DNA from: Acidobacteriota bacterium
GTDB lineage: Bacteria > Acidobacteriota > Thermoanaerobaculia > Gp7-AA8
Direction: 5' to 3'
Length of the DNA: 64,000 nt
NCBI GenBank assembly: GCA_019247495.1
Contig: JAFAOU010000117.1
Coordinates: 1 to 64,000, forward strand
The position numbers were made by a program, and so were the translations under genes. Of this stretch, positions 19,861-30,030 are shown one piece after another (position 1 is the stretch's first letter; the number at the start of each line of letters is the position of its first letter). The notes below the pieces were generated by a model. That model had not been told where the DNA came from, made no database searches, and saw only the letters and a list, made by a program, of their open reading frames with translations.

Positions 19861-19921
19861 CACCACAAAGACACAAAGGACACAAAGAGATCCCCTTTGT
19901 GTCCTTTGTGTCTTTGTGGTG
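19861..19921. repeat. Perfect inverted repeat, CACAAAGA-type
   Basis: Two perfectly complementary 27-nt arms (19861-19887 and 19895-19921) with a 7-nt loop; each arm repeats ACACAAAG with an 8-9-nt period. It sits exactly between convergent genes (stops at 19856 and 19931), which suits a bidirectional terminator. Confidence 0.95.
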
Positions 19922-19930
19922 AAACGCTTT

Positions 19931-20374
19931 TTATCTCTGATTCTTGCGATTGTTCGCGCGAGGACGCAACTGCTGCTGCGCGCCAAAGCGGTCGAGCTGG
20001 CTGCGCATCCGATCCCATTGCGAGTCGTTGAGCACGGCGCGCATGTCGACCAGCATCATCAGCTCGCGCTCGAAGAGCCGCGTGCGCGCGTCCGACAAAC
20101 GCTGCGCGTCGCGGCGGATCGTGGCGCGGTCGAGTTGCGACTGATCGAGATCGCCGCGAAGAGCGATGTTCTGCTTCTCCACCTCGCCGCGTAGATCGAT
20201 CAGATCGCTCGATGCCGTCCGGAACGCCGCCTCCAGCTTGTTCTGCTGTTCCTCGGAAAGATTGAGGCTCTGTACGATTTCCGGCCGGCGCCACCACTTG
20301 CCGGGCGGAAGATTCTGCGCGAACGCGGACGTCGCGAAAACAAGAACGAGTGCTGCAGGCAGAAGACGCTTCAC
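19931..20374 (-). CDS. Spy/CpxP-like periplasmic protein (LTXXQ type)
   Basis: A 147-residue exported protein with a signal peptide (LLPAALVLVFATSAFAQ). The mature part is helical, with LNLSEEQQNKLEAAFR (an LTxxQ-like motif) and long charged helices, as in the Spy/CpxP/heavy-metal sensor family of periplasmic chaperones. The GTG start at 20374 has a GGGGAG ribosome site and overlaps the anti-sigma stop by four bases. It is third in an ECF sigma/anti-sigma operon, suggesting that it is an envelope-stress effector or signal modulator. Confidence 0.85.
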   Translation of the reverse strand: MKRLLPAALVLVFATSAFAQNLPPGKWWRRPEIVQSLNLSEEQQNKLEAAFRTASSDLIDLRGEVEKQNIALRGDLDQSQLDRATIRRDAQRLSDARTRLFERELMMLVDMRAVLNDSQWDRMRSQLDRFGAQQQLRPRANNRKNQR

Positions 20375-20883
20375 AGCGATCTCCCCTGCTTGGAAGTGGT
20401 CTTGTTGTCCGGCACCCACGATTCCCACTCCACGACGTTGTGGAAGTCCTGCAGTTCTTCCGACTGCCAGGCATCGTGGATGTCGGCCGCGGACGGCGCT
20501 GGAGCAGTCTGCGCAGCAGCAACAGGCGCAACCTTGACGACCGGCGGCGGCTGATGATGCACGGGCTTCACGCTTTCGTAGACGACCGCGCCACCGAGGA
20601 AGAACGACAGGATCGCCGCGGCGGCGACGCGCAACATGCGGCTGGCGCTGGCAGCATGCGACTGCTGTTTCTCGATGCTGCGCATGATCTGCAGGCGCTG
20701 CCGCGTCCAGAACGTGGCCGGCTTCTCGGTGTTGCACGATGCCGCTTCGCGGAGCTTCTGCTCCAGCCGTTCGTAGCGCGCGGCGCAGTCCGGGCAACTC
20801 GCCAGGTGCATCATCACCGGCATCGATTCGCCCGGCTGCGTGTAGTAAGTCTCGAGTAAATCTGCTTCGCTAAAGTGCTTCAT
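20371..20883 (-). CDS. Zinc-finger anti-sigma factor (membrane-anchored)
   Basis: A 170-residue protein with an N-terminal zinc-binding anti-sigma domain, H26-x3-C30-x2-C33 (HLASCPDC), a single membrane helix near 85-103 (MLRVAAAAILSFFLGGAVVY), and a Pro/Ala-rich periplasmic tail. Such proteins hold an ECF sigma factor inactive at the inner membrane until a signal arrives. It overlaps the sigma gene by 14 bases and the Spy-like gene by four. Confidence 0.9.
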   Translation of the reverse strand: MKHFSEADLLETYYTQPGESMPVMMHLASCPDCAARYERLEQKLREAASCNTEKPATFWTRQRLQIMRSIEKQQSHAASASRMLRVAAAAILSFFLGGAVVYESVKPVHHQPPPVVKVAPVAAAQTAPAPSAADIHDAWQSEELQDFHNVVEWESWVPDNKTTSKQGRSL

Positions 20884-21511
20884 CGGAAACTCCCTCTCTC
20901 TTGGTCACCCACTCGCCGAGCTCCTTGCGGACCTTGTGGATGGCGCGGAACAGATGCGCCCGGACCGTTCCGGAGCGCAACCCGAGGAGCTCTGCAATCT
21001 CCTCGAGTGAATGATTCTCATAGTGTCGCAGACGGAAGATGATTTTCTGCTGCGAGGATAACGTACGCTCCGCGCGGAGAATGGCCGCGCGAAGCTGGTG
21101 GGACATGATCAGGCGTTCGGCATCGGGCTGCTCGTCGACCGGCTCGATGGCGTAGATGCGGTCGTCGCTTTCGGCGTCGTCGTGCGAAAAGATGCTGACG
21201 AACTTCCGGCGGCGCAGCCAGTCGCGGGAACGGTTGATGGCGATGCGCGTCAGCCACGTTTCCAGTTCGGCCCGGCCTTGAAACTTGCCGAGGTGCGTGT
21301 AGGCCTGGATGAAGGTGTCCTGCGTGATCGTGTCGGCTTCGGTGTCGTCGCGGGTGATGGCGTAGGCGACGCGATAGATCTTCCGCTGGAACCGGTCGAC
21401 GAGGATTCCGTACGCCGCGCCGTCGCCGCCCAGCGTGCGAGCGATGAGCTCCTGATCGGACGGCGCGGATTCGCTGATCGGATTCACTCGGAATGTCGCC
21501 ACGGTACCCAC
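20870..21511 (-). CDS. ECF-family RNA polymerase sigma factor
   Basis: A 213-residue sigma-70 family protein with only regions 2 and 4. Region 2 includes YGILVDRFQRKIYRVAYAIT, DTITQDTFIQAYTHL and ETWLTRIAINRSRDWLRRRK; region 4 is LSSQQKIIFRLRHYENHSLEEIAELLGLRSGTVRAHLFRAIHKVRKEL. It directs transcription of an envelope-related regulon under control of the anti-sigma encoded next. The start is uncertain: GTG at 21511 or at 21502. Confidence 0.95.
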   Translation of the reverse strand: MGTVATFRVNPISESAPSDQELIARTLGGDGAAYGILVDRFQRKIYRVAYAITRDDTEADTITQDTFIQAYTHLGKFQGRAELETWLTRIAINRSRDWLRRRKFVSIFSHDDAESDDRIYAIEPVDEQPDAERLIMSHQLRAAILRAERTLSSQQKIIFRLRHYENHSLEEIAELLGLRSGTVRAHLFRAIHKVRKELGEWVTKREGVSDEAL

Positions 21512-21565
21512 GACCCTTTGGACGGCTGTCCGCCGCCCGCGTTTACGCGATTATGATGCCGCCCC

Positions 21566-22567
21566 TTGCAAAAGCCGGCACGGCCGGCAGCGCTGGCTGC
21601 CCCAGGCTCCGCCACCACTGGCGCGGGCAATCGTAAGCCCGGTCATGTCCCGGGCACGCTCGTCGTGCATGCGGCGATGGCTTCGGTGTCCGTGCTCTTC
21701 GCCATCAACTACATCATCTCGAAGCTCGGGATGCATGTCTTCAACCCGCTGACGTTCGCATATTTACGAGTGCTCGCGGCGGCCATCATCCTGAACACGG
21801 TGCTGCGCGAGCGGAACGCCACGCCGCTCGAGACCGGCGACGGATGGCGGCTCTTCGGCTTCTCAATTCTCGGTGTCGTCATCAATCAGACACTCTTCCT
21901 GGCCGGACTGGCGCTGACGACGGCGCACGCGGCGGCGATCCTGATCACGACGATCCCGATCTTCGCCCTCGCCGCCGCGATCGCGCTCGGTCGAGAGCGT
22001 CCGACCGCGATGAAGGTCGGCGGGATCGCCCTGTCCGCCGCCGGCGCGATCGTGCTGATCGGCGGAGAGGGGTTGAGCGGGACGACGAAGTCGCTCCTCG
22101 GCGACCTCATGATCGTCGGCAACTCGCTGGCGTACGCGCTCTACCTCGTCTTCTCGAAGCCGGCGATGGCGCGCCTGTCCGCCCGCCGCGTGATCGCCCG
22201 AATGTTCGCGATCGCATCGATCGTCATGCTCCCGATTGCCGCCTGGCCGATGGCGCACGAGCCATGGCGCGCGATTCCTCCGAGCGCCTGGTGGTCACTG
22301 GCATTCGTAGTGGCCGGCCCGACCATCGCCGCGTACCTGATGAACGCCTGGGCGCTGAAGTATGCGGAGAGCTCGGTGGTCGCCGCGTACACGTACCTGC
22401 AGCCGGTGTTCGCCGTCATCCTCGCGGCGATTTTCCTGCAGGAACAGATTCGACCGATCGCGTTGCTGGCCGGGGCGATGATCGTAGCCGGCGTGTACGT
22501 TTCCGGACGACGTAGCGCCGGCGGCCCGCCGGCTGGACCGCCGCCGGCTCGGCGGCAAGTCGCGTAG
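21566..22567 (+). CDS. EamA/DMT family transporter
   Basis: An integral inner-membrane protein with about ten hydrophobic helices arranged as two EamA repeats (for example NYIISKLGMHVFNPLTFAYLR in the first, AAYTYLQPVFAVILAAIFLQE in the second). Members export metabolites or amino acids; the substrate is unknown. The start is unclear: the frame opens at TTG 21566, but TM1 begins around GTG 21665 or ATG 21677. The last 19 residues (RRSAGGPPAGPPPARRQVA) are encoded by an inverted-repeat element, so the C-terminus looks invaded. Confidence 0.85.
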   Translation: MQKPARPAALAAPGSATTGAGNRKPGHVPGTLVVHAAMASVSVLFAINYIISKLGMHVFNPLTFAYLRVLAAAIILNTVLRERNATPLETGDGWRLFGFSILGVVINQTLFLAGLALTTAHAAAILITTIPIFALAAAIALGRERPTAMKVGGIALSAAGAIVLIGGEGLSGTTKSLLGDLMIVGNSLAYALYLVFSKPAMARLSARRVIARMFAIASIVMLPIAAWPMAHEPWRAIPPSAWWSLAFVVAGPTIAAYLMNAWALKYAESSVVAAYTYLQPVFAVILAAIFLQEQIRPIALLAGAMIVAGVYVSGRRSAGGPPAGPPPARRQVA

Positions 22568-22616
22568 CGCCAGCGAGCCGCTGGCGGTCCAGCCGACGAG
22601 CCGTCGGCGCTACGTC
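22509..22616. repeat. Inverted repeat, GTAGCGCCGGCGG-type
   Basis: Arms of 34 nt (22509-22542 and 22583-22616) match with three mismatches; the loop contains a partial extra copy (CGTAGCGCCAGCGAGCCGCTGG). The left arm is inside the EamA coding region and the right arm ends in the stop codon of the convergent chemoreceptor gene, so both C-termini touch the repeat. Confidence 0.9.
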
Positions 22617-25600
22617 ACTCCTCGATCCACGTCCCGTGATACCGCACGGGCGGCGGCACGAGCGACGTCCGCAGTCCACGTACTTCCGGCTTTTGCAGCA
22701 CGAAGAAGCGTTCGTGGAACAGCGTGGCCAGCGGCGCTTCGCGGATGACCATCTGATTCAGACCGCGATAGATCTCCTCGCGCCGTTCCGAATCGTTCGT
22801 CCGCCGCGCTTCATCGATCTGCGCGTCGATCTCCGGCTTATGGAAGTAGAAGCCGCGGATCGAATTCGCCGCGCTGTGGAAGAAGACGTAGAAGAAATTG
22901 TCGGAGTCGGGAAAGTCCGCGTACCAGTTGCCGCAGAAGAACATTCCGTGGCCCGCCTTGAACAGCGGCTTGCGCGCCTCGACCGCGGAGTGCATGGTCA
23001 CGTTCACGTCGATGCCGATCGCGGCAAGGTCTTCGACGATCAGCGGAAGCTGGCCGGAGTTGTTGAACTCATCCGTGTCCCAGGTGCGGTACTCGACGCG
23101 CAGTCCGCTGGTGACTCCCGCCTGGCGCATCAACGATCGCGCGCGTTCCGGATCGTGAGTGATGCCGCGCAGGTTCGCGTCGTAGCCGAGGAGGCCGGGC
23201 GGCAACAGCGACTTCGCCACGACGCCGAGGCCGGCGAAGACGCGCTCGTTGATGCGGTCGCGGTCGATAGCGTGATTGATCGCCTGCCGCACTTCCACGC
23301 GGTTGAACGGCGCCACCGAGCAGTCGTAGCCGAAGTATGACGTGTGTAACTGGATCGTGGTCAGGATGTACGGTGCGATGCGCGGATCGCTGCGAAGGTT
23401 GCTGACGAGGTTCAGCGGCACGCCGTGCGCAACGTCCACTTCGCCGCGCAGAAACGCCTCGGCCACGTCGCGGAAGCTGCGGAGATCGAGCCGGAACTCG
23501 ATCTCGTCGAGATGCGGAATGCCGGGGACGTAGTAGTCGCGATTGCGCTGCACGCGAACGCGCTCGCCCTCCGTCGCCTCGGCCAAACGGAACGGTCCCG
23601 CTCCAACGGGATGCAACCGGAATCGCTCCGGATCGCGCGCTTCCTCGGCCGGAATGATCGCCGCCTCATGCATCGTCAGCAGCGACAGGAAAAACGCCAG
23701 CGGCTCCTCGAGGATGATGTCGACCGTGTGCTGGTCGCGCACCTGGATGCCGGAAAGCGTGCGTGTGCGTCCCGCGGTGACGTCGGCGGCGCCGCGCACT
23801 TCGCGCATGATCCAGCCCGACTGCGAATTCAATTCGGGTAGAAGGAGCCGCACCAGCGAGTCGTGAACATCCTTCGCTTCGAAAAGGCGTCCGTTGTGGA
23901 AACGCACACCGTGCCGAAGATGAAAGCGGTACACGTGCCCCTGCTCGAGCACTTCCCAGCGCTCGGCCAGTCCCGGAATCAGTTCCGCGCCTTCGCCGTA
24001 CATCACCAGGTGCGCCTGAATGGTCTTCGACATGTAGCCGAGTGCTGCCGATCCGACGAAGATCGGATCGAGCGTCAATTGCTGCCACAGCACCGTCGAC
24101 GTGATCAGCTTGCCGCCCTCGGTGGGAGTCGGCAGCGTGAAGCGGTCGAGCTCCGAATTCAGCAGCGTCGACTCATGCGACAACGTGTTGGCCATCTGAT
24201 TCAGATCGCCGATCGAAACGTTCGACTCGCGCGTGGCCTGCTGGATCACGCCCATCGCTTTCACGATCGCTGAGCTTTCGGTGGCAAGCACCGAGGTTGA
24301 TTCGAGAACGTTCTGCACGAGGCCCATGATGTTTTCCATGGCCCTGCTGATGGCGCGGCTGCCTGTTTCCTGTTCCGACATGGCGCGCTTGAGGTGCTTG
24401 GTGTAGTCGCGCACCATCGACGTCTGCTCGCCGACTTTGCGCGCCGTCTGCGACTGCTGCTGCGTCGCGCTCGCCGTCTGCTGCACCATCTTCGTCACTT
24501 CTTCGATGGCCGCCGTGGCCGCCTTGCTGCCGCGCGACTGCTCGTCGGTGGCGCGCGCAATCTCGGCGATCGAGTTCGTCGACCGCGCGGTCATGTCGAG
24601 AATCTTGTCGAGCGTCTGTTCCGCCCGCGCCGTCAGCGCGACGCCGTCGGAGACGCGATCGCTGCTGATCGTCATCTGCTCGGCGGCGCGATCGACGGCA
24701 CGTTGCACGTTCTGAATCAGCGTGCGGATTTCGTCGGTCGATACCGAGGTGCGTTCGGAGAGATCGCGGATCTCGTCGGCCACGACCGCGAATCCCTTTC
24801 CGCGCTCGCCGGCCTGCGCCGCGATGATCGCAGCGTTCAGCGCGAGCAGGTTCGTCTGTCCCGCGATCTCGTCGATGACGCGAACGATCTCGCCGATCTC
24901 CTGCGACCGGTTGGCGAGCTCGCCGAGCGCGCCTTTGGCCTCATCGACGGCAACCTGAATCTTGCGCATGCCCTCGACGGTGCCGCTGACGGCGACGCGT
25001 CCTTCGCTGGCGGCGTCCTTCACGTAGCGCGCGAGCTCCGCTGATTGCTTGGCCGACTTGCCGATCTCCTCGGTGGTCGCATTCATCTCCACCATCGAGC
25101 TGGCGGTCTGCGTTGCGAACGAAGAGAAGCTCTCCGTGTTCGCCGCAACCTGCGAGATCGATGCGCTCATCTCTTCGAATGCGGACGACGTCTGTTCCAC
25201 GAACTCGGCAAGCGTGTCGGCGATGCGGCTCACTTCCTCGATCGACGCCGACATCTCCAACACCGAGGTCGACGTCTCCTCGGCATTCGCGGAGAGCTCC
25301 TCCATCGACGTGCGCACGTTGTTGATGGTCTGGTCAATCTGGCCGACCGACGCCGAGGTCGATTCGGTCGAGAGGAGTTGCTCGCCTGCGCCGCGCGCCA
25401 GCACACGCGAACGTCCGCTGATCTGACTGCTGGCGGTCGCGACGTCCGTGGCGAGCTGCGCGAAACGCCTGATGGTGCGTTCGAGGTTCGACACGAGCGC
25501 GCGCAGCGCCGCGGACATTCGCGCCGATTGCGTGGCCAGTTGAATCTCGCGCGCCGCAAGCGAGAGATCGCCGGCGGTGATCCGATTGAGGAGCTGGATC

Positions 25601-25809
25601 GAGGAGTCGCGGCGGGCGAGGACGGAGCCAAGCCACCACTGGAATGCGGCGACGGTGATGGCGCTGGCCACGAGCGCCGCAAGCAACGACGGCCACCACA
25701 TCGCGAACGTCATTCCCGGTACAAAGAACAGGAACAACGCGAACATCACGAAACAGGCAGCGACCAGGACCCACATCTGCTGGGCACGCCCGAAGTGTCT
25801 CAGGTTCAT
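22615..25809 (-). CDS. Methyl-accepting chemotaxis-type receptor fused to a family 5 solute-binding domain
   Basis: A 1064-residue fusion. Two close membrane helices (about 12-32 and 40-62) with almost no loop leave both ends in the cytoplasm. A long coiled coil follows, with the MCP tip at about 313-354 ([20 protein letters not shown], then [18 protein letters not shown]). From about 565 to the end is a complete oligopeptide-binding (SBP_bac_5) domain: [56 protein letters not shown], and the [17 protein letters not shown] region. No signal peptide or membrane segment precedes it, so the binding domain should be cytoplasmic, as in the SgrR regulators. I chose ATG 25809; ATG 25845 is also in frame. 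Confidence 0.88.
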   Translation of the reverse strand: MNLRHFGRAQQMWVLVAACFVMFALFLFFVPGMTFAMWWPSLLAALVASAITVAAFQWWLGSVLARRDSSIQLLNRITAGDLSLAAREIQLATQSARMSAALRALVSNLERTIRRFAQLATDVATASSQISGRSRVLARGAGEQLLSTESTSASVGQIDQTINNVRTSMEELSANAEETSTSVLEMSASIEEVSRIADTLAEFVEQTSSAFEEMSASISQVAANTESFSSFATQTASSMVEMNATTEEIGKSAKQSAELARYVKDAASEGRVAVSGTVEGMRKIQVAVDEAKGALGELANRSQEIGEIVRVIDEIAGQTNLLALNAAIIAAQAGERGKGFAVVADEIRDLSERTSVSTDEIRTLIQNVQRAVDRAAEQMTISSDRVSDGVALTARAEQTLDKILDMTARSTNSIAEIARATDEQSRGSKAATAAIEEVTKMVQQTASATQQQSQTARKVGEQTSMVRDYTKHLKRAMSEQETGSRAISRAMENIMGLVQNVLESTSVLATESSAIVKAMGVIQQATRESNVSIGDLNQMANTLSHESTLLNSELDRFTLPTPTEGGKLITSTVLWQQLTLDPIFVGSAALGYMSKTIQAHLVMYGEGAELIPGLAERWEVLEQGHVYRFHLRHGVRFHNGRLFEAKDVHDSLVRLLLPELNSQSGWIMREVRGAADVTAGRTRTLSGIQVRDQHTVDIILEEPLAFFLSLLTMHEAAIIPAEEARDPERFRLHPVGAGPFRLAEATEGERVRVQRNRDYYVPGIPHLDEIEFRLDLRSFRDVAEAFLRGEVDVAHGVPLNLVSNLRSDPRIAPYILTTIQLHTSYFGYDCSVAPFNRVEVRQAINHAIDRDRINERVFAGLGVVAKSLLPPGLLGYDANLRGITHDPERARSLMRQAGVTSGLRVEYRTWDTDEFNNSGQLPLIVEDLAAIGIDVNVTMHSAVEARKPLFKAGHGMFFCGNWYADFPDSDNFFYVFFHSAANSIRGFYFHKPEIDAQIDEARRTNDSERREEIYRGLNQMVIREAPLATLFHERFFVLQKPEVRGLRTSLVPPPVRYHGTWIEE

Positions 25810-25853
25810 AGAGTTCCCGTCGCCGAAGTGGCCCGATGCTACCATGCGCCCGA

Positions 25854-26729
25854 GTGAACGACTACTTCGCGGCGCGGCGCGCGCTGATCGACGAAACCCT
25901 CAAAAACATCGCCCTTCGCGCCGGCGCCCCGAAGCCGCTGGCCGATCCTCTCAAGCGCGCGCTGACCTCTTCCGGCAAGCGCGTTCGCGGCGTTTTGCTG
26001 ATGGCGGCAGGGGAGGCGGCCGGCTGCAAAGCGGAGAAACTCGCCGATGCCGCCGCGGCCATGGAGATGATTCATGCGTCGTCGCTGATCCTCGATGACC
26101 TGCCATCGATGGACGACGCGCTCCTCCGCCGCGGACAGCCAACGTTGCATCGCGAATTCGGCGAAGACCTGGCGATCCTGTCGTCGGTCGCGCTTCTCAA
26201 TCACGCATACGGTCTCGTCGCGAAGAACTACGCCGCGTTGACGCCGCGTCAGTGGCCGATGCTGCAGGTGATCAAACGCGTCGTCGATGCCGTCGGCTGG
26301 GACGGCACGATCGCCGGCGAAGCGGTCGACCTGCACAGCGAAACGTCGCGCCTCGATTTCGACACGCTCGAGTTCATCCACTCGCGCAAAACCGGCGCGC
26401 TCTTCGTCGCCGCCGCCGCGGTCGGCGCGATGCTCGCCAACACCTCCCCAGCCGCCCTCGGGCGCATCGAAGTCTTCGCCAAGAACCTCGGCCTGGCCTT
26501 CCAGATCACCGACGACATCCTCGACGTGGTCGGCAGTCCCGAACAACTCGGCAAAGACGTCGGCAAAGACGCCGACCGCCTGACCTTCGTGAAACTCGCC
26601 GGCATCGACGGCGCAAAGAAACTCAGCGACGAGTTAGTCGAAACGTCTCTCTCCTCAATCTCCAACCTCGGCCCCCCCGCCCAACCCCTCCGCGACCTGG
26701 CCGCCGTCGTCCGCACGCGCATCTCCTAA
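25854..26729 (+). CDS. ispA: Polyprenyl diphosphate synthase (farnesyl/geranylgeranyl type)
   Basis: A 291-residue trans-isoprenyl diphosphate synthase. Both Asp-rich motifs are visible: the first in [11 protein letters not shown], the second in [12 protein letters not shown], with [17 protein letters not shown] upstream and [18 protein letters not shown] between, all typical of the short-chain enzymes that condense IPP with allylic diphosphates. The start is either GTG 25854 ([16 protein letters not shown], preferred because it aligns with family N-termini) or ATG 25836. It is divergent from the chemoreceptor gene with only about 44 bases between the two starts. Confidence 0.92.
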   Translation: MNDYFAARRALIDETLKNIALRAGAPKPLADPLKRALTSSGKRVRGVLLMAAGEAAGCKAEKLADAAAAMEMIHASSLILDDLPSMDDALLRRGQPTLHREFGEDLAILSSVALLNHAYGLVAKNYAALTPRQWPMLQVIKRVVDAVGWDGTIAGEAVDLHSETSRLDFDTLEFIHSRKTGALFVAAAAVGAMLANTSPAALGRIEVFAKNLGLAFQITDDILDVVGSPEQLGKDVGKDADRLTFVKLAGIDGAKKLSDELVETSLSSISNLGPPAQPLRDLAAVVRTRIS

Positions 26730-26737
26730 CCGCCTTT

Positions 26738-26786
26738 CTCCGCTCGCTCCGCCCCTCCGCGCCCTCCGCGTGAACCGTCCCCCCTA
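26738..26786. repeat. Single arm of a CGCGGAGA-type inverted repeat
   Basis: This stretch matches the right arm of the repeat at 5087-5127 (TTTCTCCGC..., CCGCGTGAACCGTCCCC, then CTAG). Its partner arm is missing, so it appears to be a decayed or solo copy following the ispA stop. Confidence 0.65.
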
Positions 26787-26859
26787 GCAAACCATCCAAC
26801 CAACCCTGGTCTCCAACTTGCACGCGGCGGTAGCGTCACTACCGAATCTGGAGGCTTTC

Positions 26860-29800
26860 ATGTTCGACCGTCGGCTCCTCGCATGCGTCGCAGTTTTCTT
26901 CATCGCCACGGCTGCGGCAGCACAGAATCCCGCCGCCACCCTCACCCTGACCGACACCGCCCGCACTGCCAGCGCCAGCGGCGGACCGTTCTTCGTCCCG
27001 AACCAGTCGTACACCGCCGCGCTCGTCCTTGAGCTGGCCGGCATGGGCAACTCCGACAGCTTCCTCTGCGACACCCTGGCGAACCCCTGTTACGTAGTGC
27101 AGTTGAACGTGTCGCTGCCCGCGGACTACGCGCAGCTGCATCCGACCGATCGAATCCGCGTGACGCTCGGCTGGGATCCGCAAGCGAGCGATCTCGACAT
27201 GCACATTTACACGCCTCCCTACGACACGGCCTCCGGCGCGCCGTTCCGCAAGTCGCGCAACAATCCGCCGGCACCGGAGTCGACGGAGTTTCCGGTGACG
27301 TCCGGCACGAGCACGTACCGCGTGTTCGTTGTGCCGTCGATCCCCGCCGCCGTGTCCGCGACCGTGACGGCATCGCTGATCACCGGCCCGACGCCGGCGC
27401 AGAGCACGACCGTGAAACTTGGCGACACGACCTTCGCCAACTACACGCCGCCGCCGGCCGTCTCCACGCGCACCGATCAGGCCCACGAACCGACCATCGG
27501 CGTCGACATCGGCACGAACAAGGCGTACATGCTCTTCAACTTCGACGTCCTCGAAGCCTCCTTCGACGACTCCACCAGCCCTGCCGCCGCCACCTGGCGC
27601 AACCTCGGCACGGGCGGTGCGCCGACTACCGTCGATCCGTTCATGACCATGGATCAGCACCGCGTGCCGGACGGCAGCGTCGACCACCGCGTCTGGATCG
27701 CGCAGCTCATGGCGGCCTCCAGCTACATCGCCTACACCGACAGCTCCGGCAACGCCAATACCTGGACGCGATCGCTGACCGGACCGGGCCAGGTTCACGG
27801 CGTCGATAACCAGTCGATCGCGGTCGGCCCCTATCCGAACAACACCAAACCGGTCACCGCGCGCGCCGGCGCCGATTACCCGCATGCCATGTATTACTGC
27901 TCGCACGAGGATGTGAATGCCTTCTGCTCCCGCAGCGACGACGGCGGCCAGACGTTCAATCCCAGCCGGCCGATCTTTCCGGCCACCGACGGCTGCGGTA
28001 ACCACGGCCACGTCAAGGTTGGCGCGGATGGCACGGTCTACGTCCCGATGAACAATTCGTGCGAAGGGCACGAAGGTGTCTCGCTGTCGATCGACGCCGG
28101 CGAGACGTGGCACTACATCACCGTGCCGGCGACTTCCAGCGGCCGCTGGGATTCCTCGATCGCCATCGCCAACGACGGCAAGACCATCTGGTACGGCTAC
28201 GGCGAGTCGGGCGACGACCGTCCGATGATCATCAAGGGAACGCTCGACAAGTCCGATCCTGCCAACCCCACCATCATCTGGCAGGAGCCGGCCACCGACG
28301 TCGGCGCCCCCGCGGGCCTGACCAACATCGTCTTCCCGACCGTTGTGGCGGGTGATCCGGGCCGGGCCGCCTTCATCTTCCACGGCACGACCACGGAAGG
28401 CGACTCCGGCGATATGGCCTCGTTCCCGGCTACGGCGGAGTGGTACCTCTACGCCGCGACGACCGTCGACGGCGGCGCGACGTGGGAACTGAGCAACGTC
28501 ACGCCGAACGACCCGACGCAGAAGGGCTCCATCTGCGACCGCGGCACGTTCTGCGGCAACACGCCCGACGACCGTAACCTGCTCGACTTCATGGACGCCG
28601 ACATCGACGGCCAGGGCCGCATCGTGGTCGGTTACGCCGACGGATGCGTCGACGCATGCGTCAGCGGCGGCCCGGGCACGTTCAGCAGCCGCGGCTACAT
28701 CGCCCGCCAGGTCACCGGCAAGCGGATGCTCGCCGCGTTCGATCCGCCGCCGCCGAGCGCCTTCCCGGCCAGCCCGGCGCTGACCGGTTCGCGCAGTCCG
28801 CTGAGCGTCGGTCTGAACTGGACCGTTGCCTCCGCCGGCGCGTCGCCGATCACCGGATACACGCTCGAGCGCGCCGAGAACAGCGGCTCGTTCCGCGTCC
28901 TCGCGAAATTGACCGCGGCCGCGACGAAGTACGACGACACCACCGCCATCGCCGCAAGCTCCACGTATCAATACCGCGTGTCGGCCGTGAATCTGAACGG
29001 CACCGGCACGCCCAGCAACGTCGTCGCGCCGCTGCTCCCGACCGAAAACATCTGCGTCGCTCCCGGCCTCACCGTTGCGAAGGACGGCACCGGCGACACC
29101 GTCTCCGTCGTCACGGTCCTGGGCCAGCCGGTCGGCGTCCCCGTCCCCGCCGCGGCGGATCTCACCCTGCTCACAGTCGGCGAGCCGTATCTCGCCGGCG
29201 GACAACTGTCCATGACGTTCCAGCTCAAGACCGCATCGACGAACGGTACGCTCCCGCCGAGCTCCGTCTGGTTCACGTCGTTCCGGAACAGCGCGAACGT
29301 AGCCTACGCGGTGCGGATGATCACCGATTCCACCGGCGTGCCGCGCTTCGAGTCGTACAAGGTGAAGGCCGACAGCAACGGCGCCTACCGCGGCGACTTC
29401 GTCGACGGAACGCCCGTTCCCGCGCTGGCGGGCAGCGGCTACGCCCCGGCCACGGGCGTCATCACCATCGTCGTCCGCGCGAGCGATATCGGCGTGACTG
29501 CCGGCCAGAGCATCACCTCTCTGCTGTCCATCTCCTCCGCGCAGCCCGGCGGCGTCCTGTCGCAGCCGCTCGACCTGATGCCCGACAACGGCATCGGCGC
29601 CGGCTCGGTGCAGACCGTTCCCGTCTCGCAATGCGGCCCGAATCGCGCGCCGGTGCCGGTCCTCACCGCGTCGTCCATCGGCCCGCGGAAGAACCTTAAA
29701 GTCCACTTCGACGCCTCCCGCTCCTTCGATCCCGACGCATCGTCGGCCGACCCGCAACTCCGCGACACGATCGTCAAATACGTTTTCGACTTCGGCGACG

Positions 29801-29952
29801 GCTCCGCCCCGGTCGCAACCACCACTCCCGCCATCGATCACCAGTACCAGTCCGGCGGCCAGTACGGCGCAACGCTGCGAGTCCAGGACTCGCGCGGCAA
29901 AGCCAGCGACAGCACCGCCGTGAAGCAAATCTGCGAGAAGTGTATGAGGTGA
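26860..29952 (+). CDS. Large secreted protein with sialidase-fold propeller, FN3 and PKD domains
   Basis: A 1030-residue exported protein; the ATG at 26860 follows GGAGG and opens a signal peptide (MFDRRLLACVAVFFIATAAAAQ). Residues about 20-180 form a beta-sandwich head (DRIRVTLGWDPQASDLDMHIY). A BNR/sialidase-type propeller follows (CSRSDDGGQTFNPSRP, LSIDAGETWHY, ATTVDGGATWELS), then an FN3-like domain near 640-730 (PITGYTLERAENSG). After a further beta-rich region a PKD domain closes the protein (VHFDASRSFDPDASS to YVFDFGDGS). Probably a surface or secreted binding protein. No catalytic sialidase Arg triad is apparent. Confidence 0.85.
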   Translation: MFDRRLLACVAVFFIATAAAAQNPAATLTLTDTARTASASGGPFFVPNQSYTAALVLELAGMGNSDSFLCDTLANPCYVVQLNVSLPADYAQLHPTDRIRVTLGWDPQASDLDMHIYTPPYDTASGAPFRKSRNNPPAPESTEFPVTSGTSTYRVFVVPSIPAAVSATVTASLITGPTPAQSTTVKLGDTTFANYTPPPAVSTRTDQAHEPTIGVDIGTNKAYMLFNFDVLEASFDDSTSPAAATWRNLGTGGAPTTVDPFMTMDQHRVPDGSVDHRVWIAQLMAASSYIAYTDSSGNANTWTRSLTGPGQVHGVDNQSIAVGPYPNNTKPVTARAGADYPHAMYYCSHEDVNAFCSRSDDGGQTFNPSRPIFPATDGCGNHGHVKVGADGTVYVPMNNSCEGHEGVSLSIDAGETWHYITVPATSSGRWDSSIAIANDGKTIWYGYGESGDDRPMIIKGTLDKSDPANPTIIWQEPATDVGAPAGLTNIVFPTVVAGDPGRAAFIFHGTTTEGDSGDMASFPATAEWYLYAATTVDGGATWELSNVTPNDPTQKGSICDRGTFCGNTPDDRNLLDFMDADIDGQGRIVVGYADGCVDACVSGGPGTFSSRGYIARQVTGKRMLAAFDPPPPSAFPASPALTGSRSPLSVGLNWTVASAGASPITGYTLERAENSGSFRVLAKLTAAATKYDDTTAIAASSTYQYRVSAVNLNGTGTPSNVVAPLLPTENICVAPGLTVAKDGTGDTVSVVTVLGQPVGVPVPAAADLTLLTVGEPYLAGGQLSMTFQLKTASTNGTLPPSSVWFTSFRNSANVAYAVRMITDSTGVPRFESYKVKADSNGAYRGDFVDGTPVPALAGSGYAPATGVITIVVRASDIGVTAGQSITSLLSISSAQPGGVLSQPLDLMPDNGIGAGSVQTVPVSQCGPNRAPVPVLTASSIGPRKNLKVHFDASRSFDPDASSADPQLRDTIVKYVFDFGDGSAPVATTTPAIDHQYQSGGQYGATLRVQDSRGKASDSTAVKQICEKCMR

Positions 29953-30030
29953 GGTAGCGGCAGTCGCGCGGATGCGGGAGCCGAGGTCGGGCCTCCGCAT
30001 CCCGCGTTTCCTCTCCGCTCTGCCCCGAAG

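Noticed and set aside
26839..30000. Long minus-strand frame (1053 codons)
   Set aside because: Antisense to the large secreted sialidase-fold/FN3/PKD protein, whose signal peptide, ribosome site and domains are clear.
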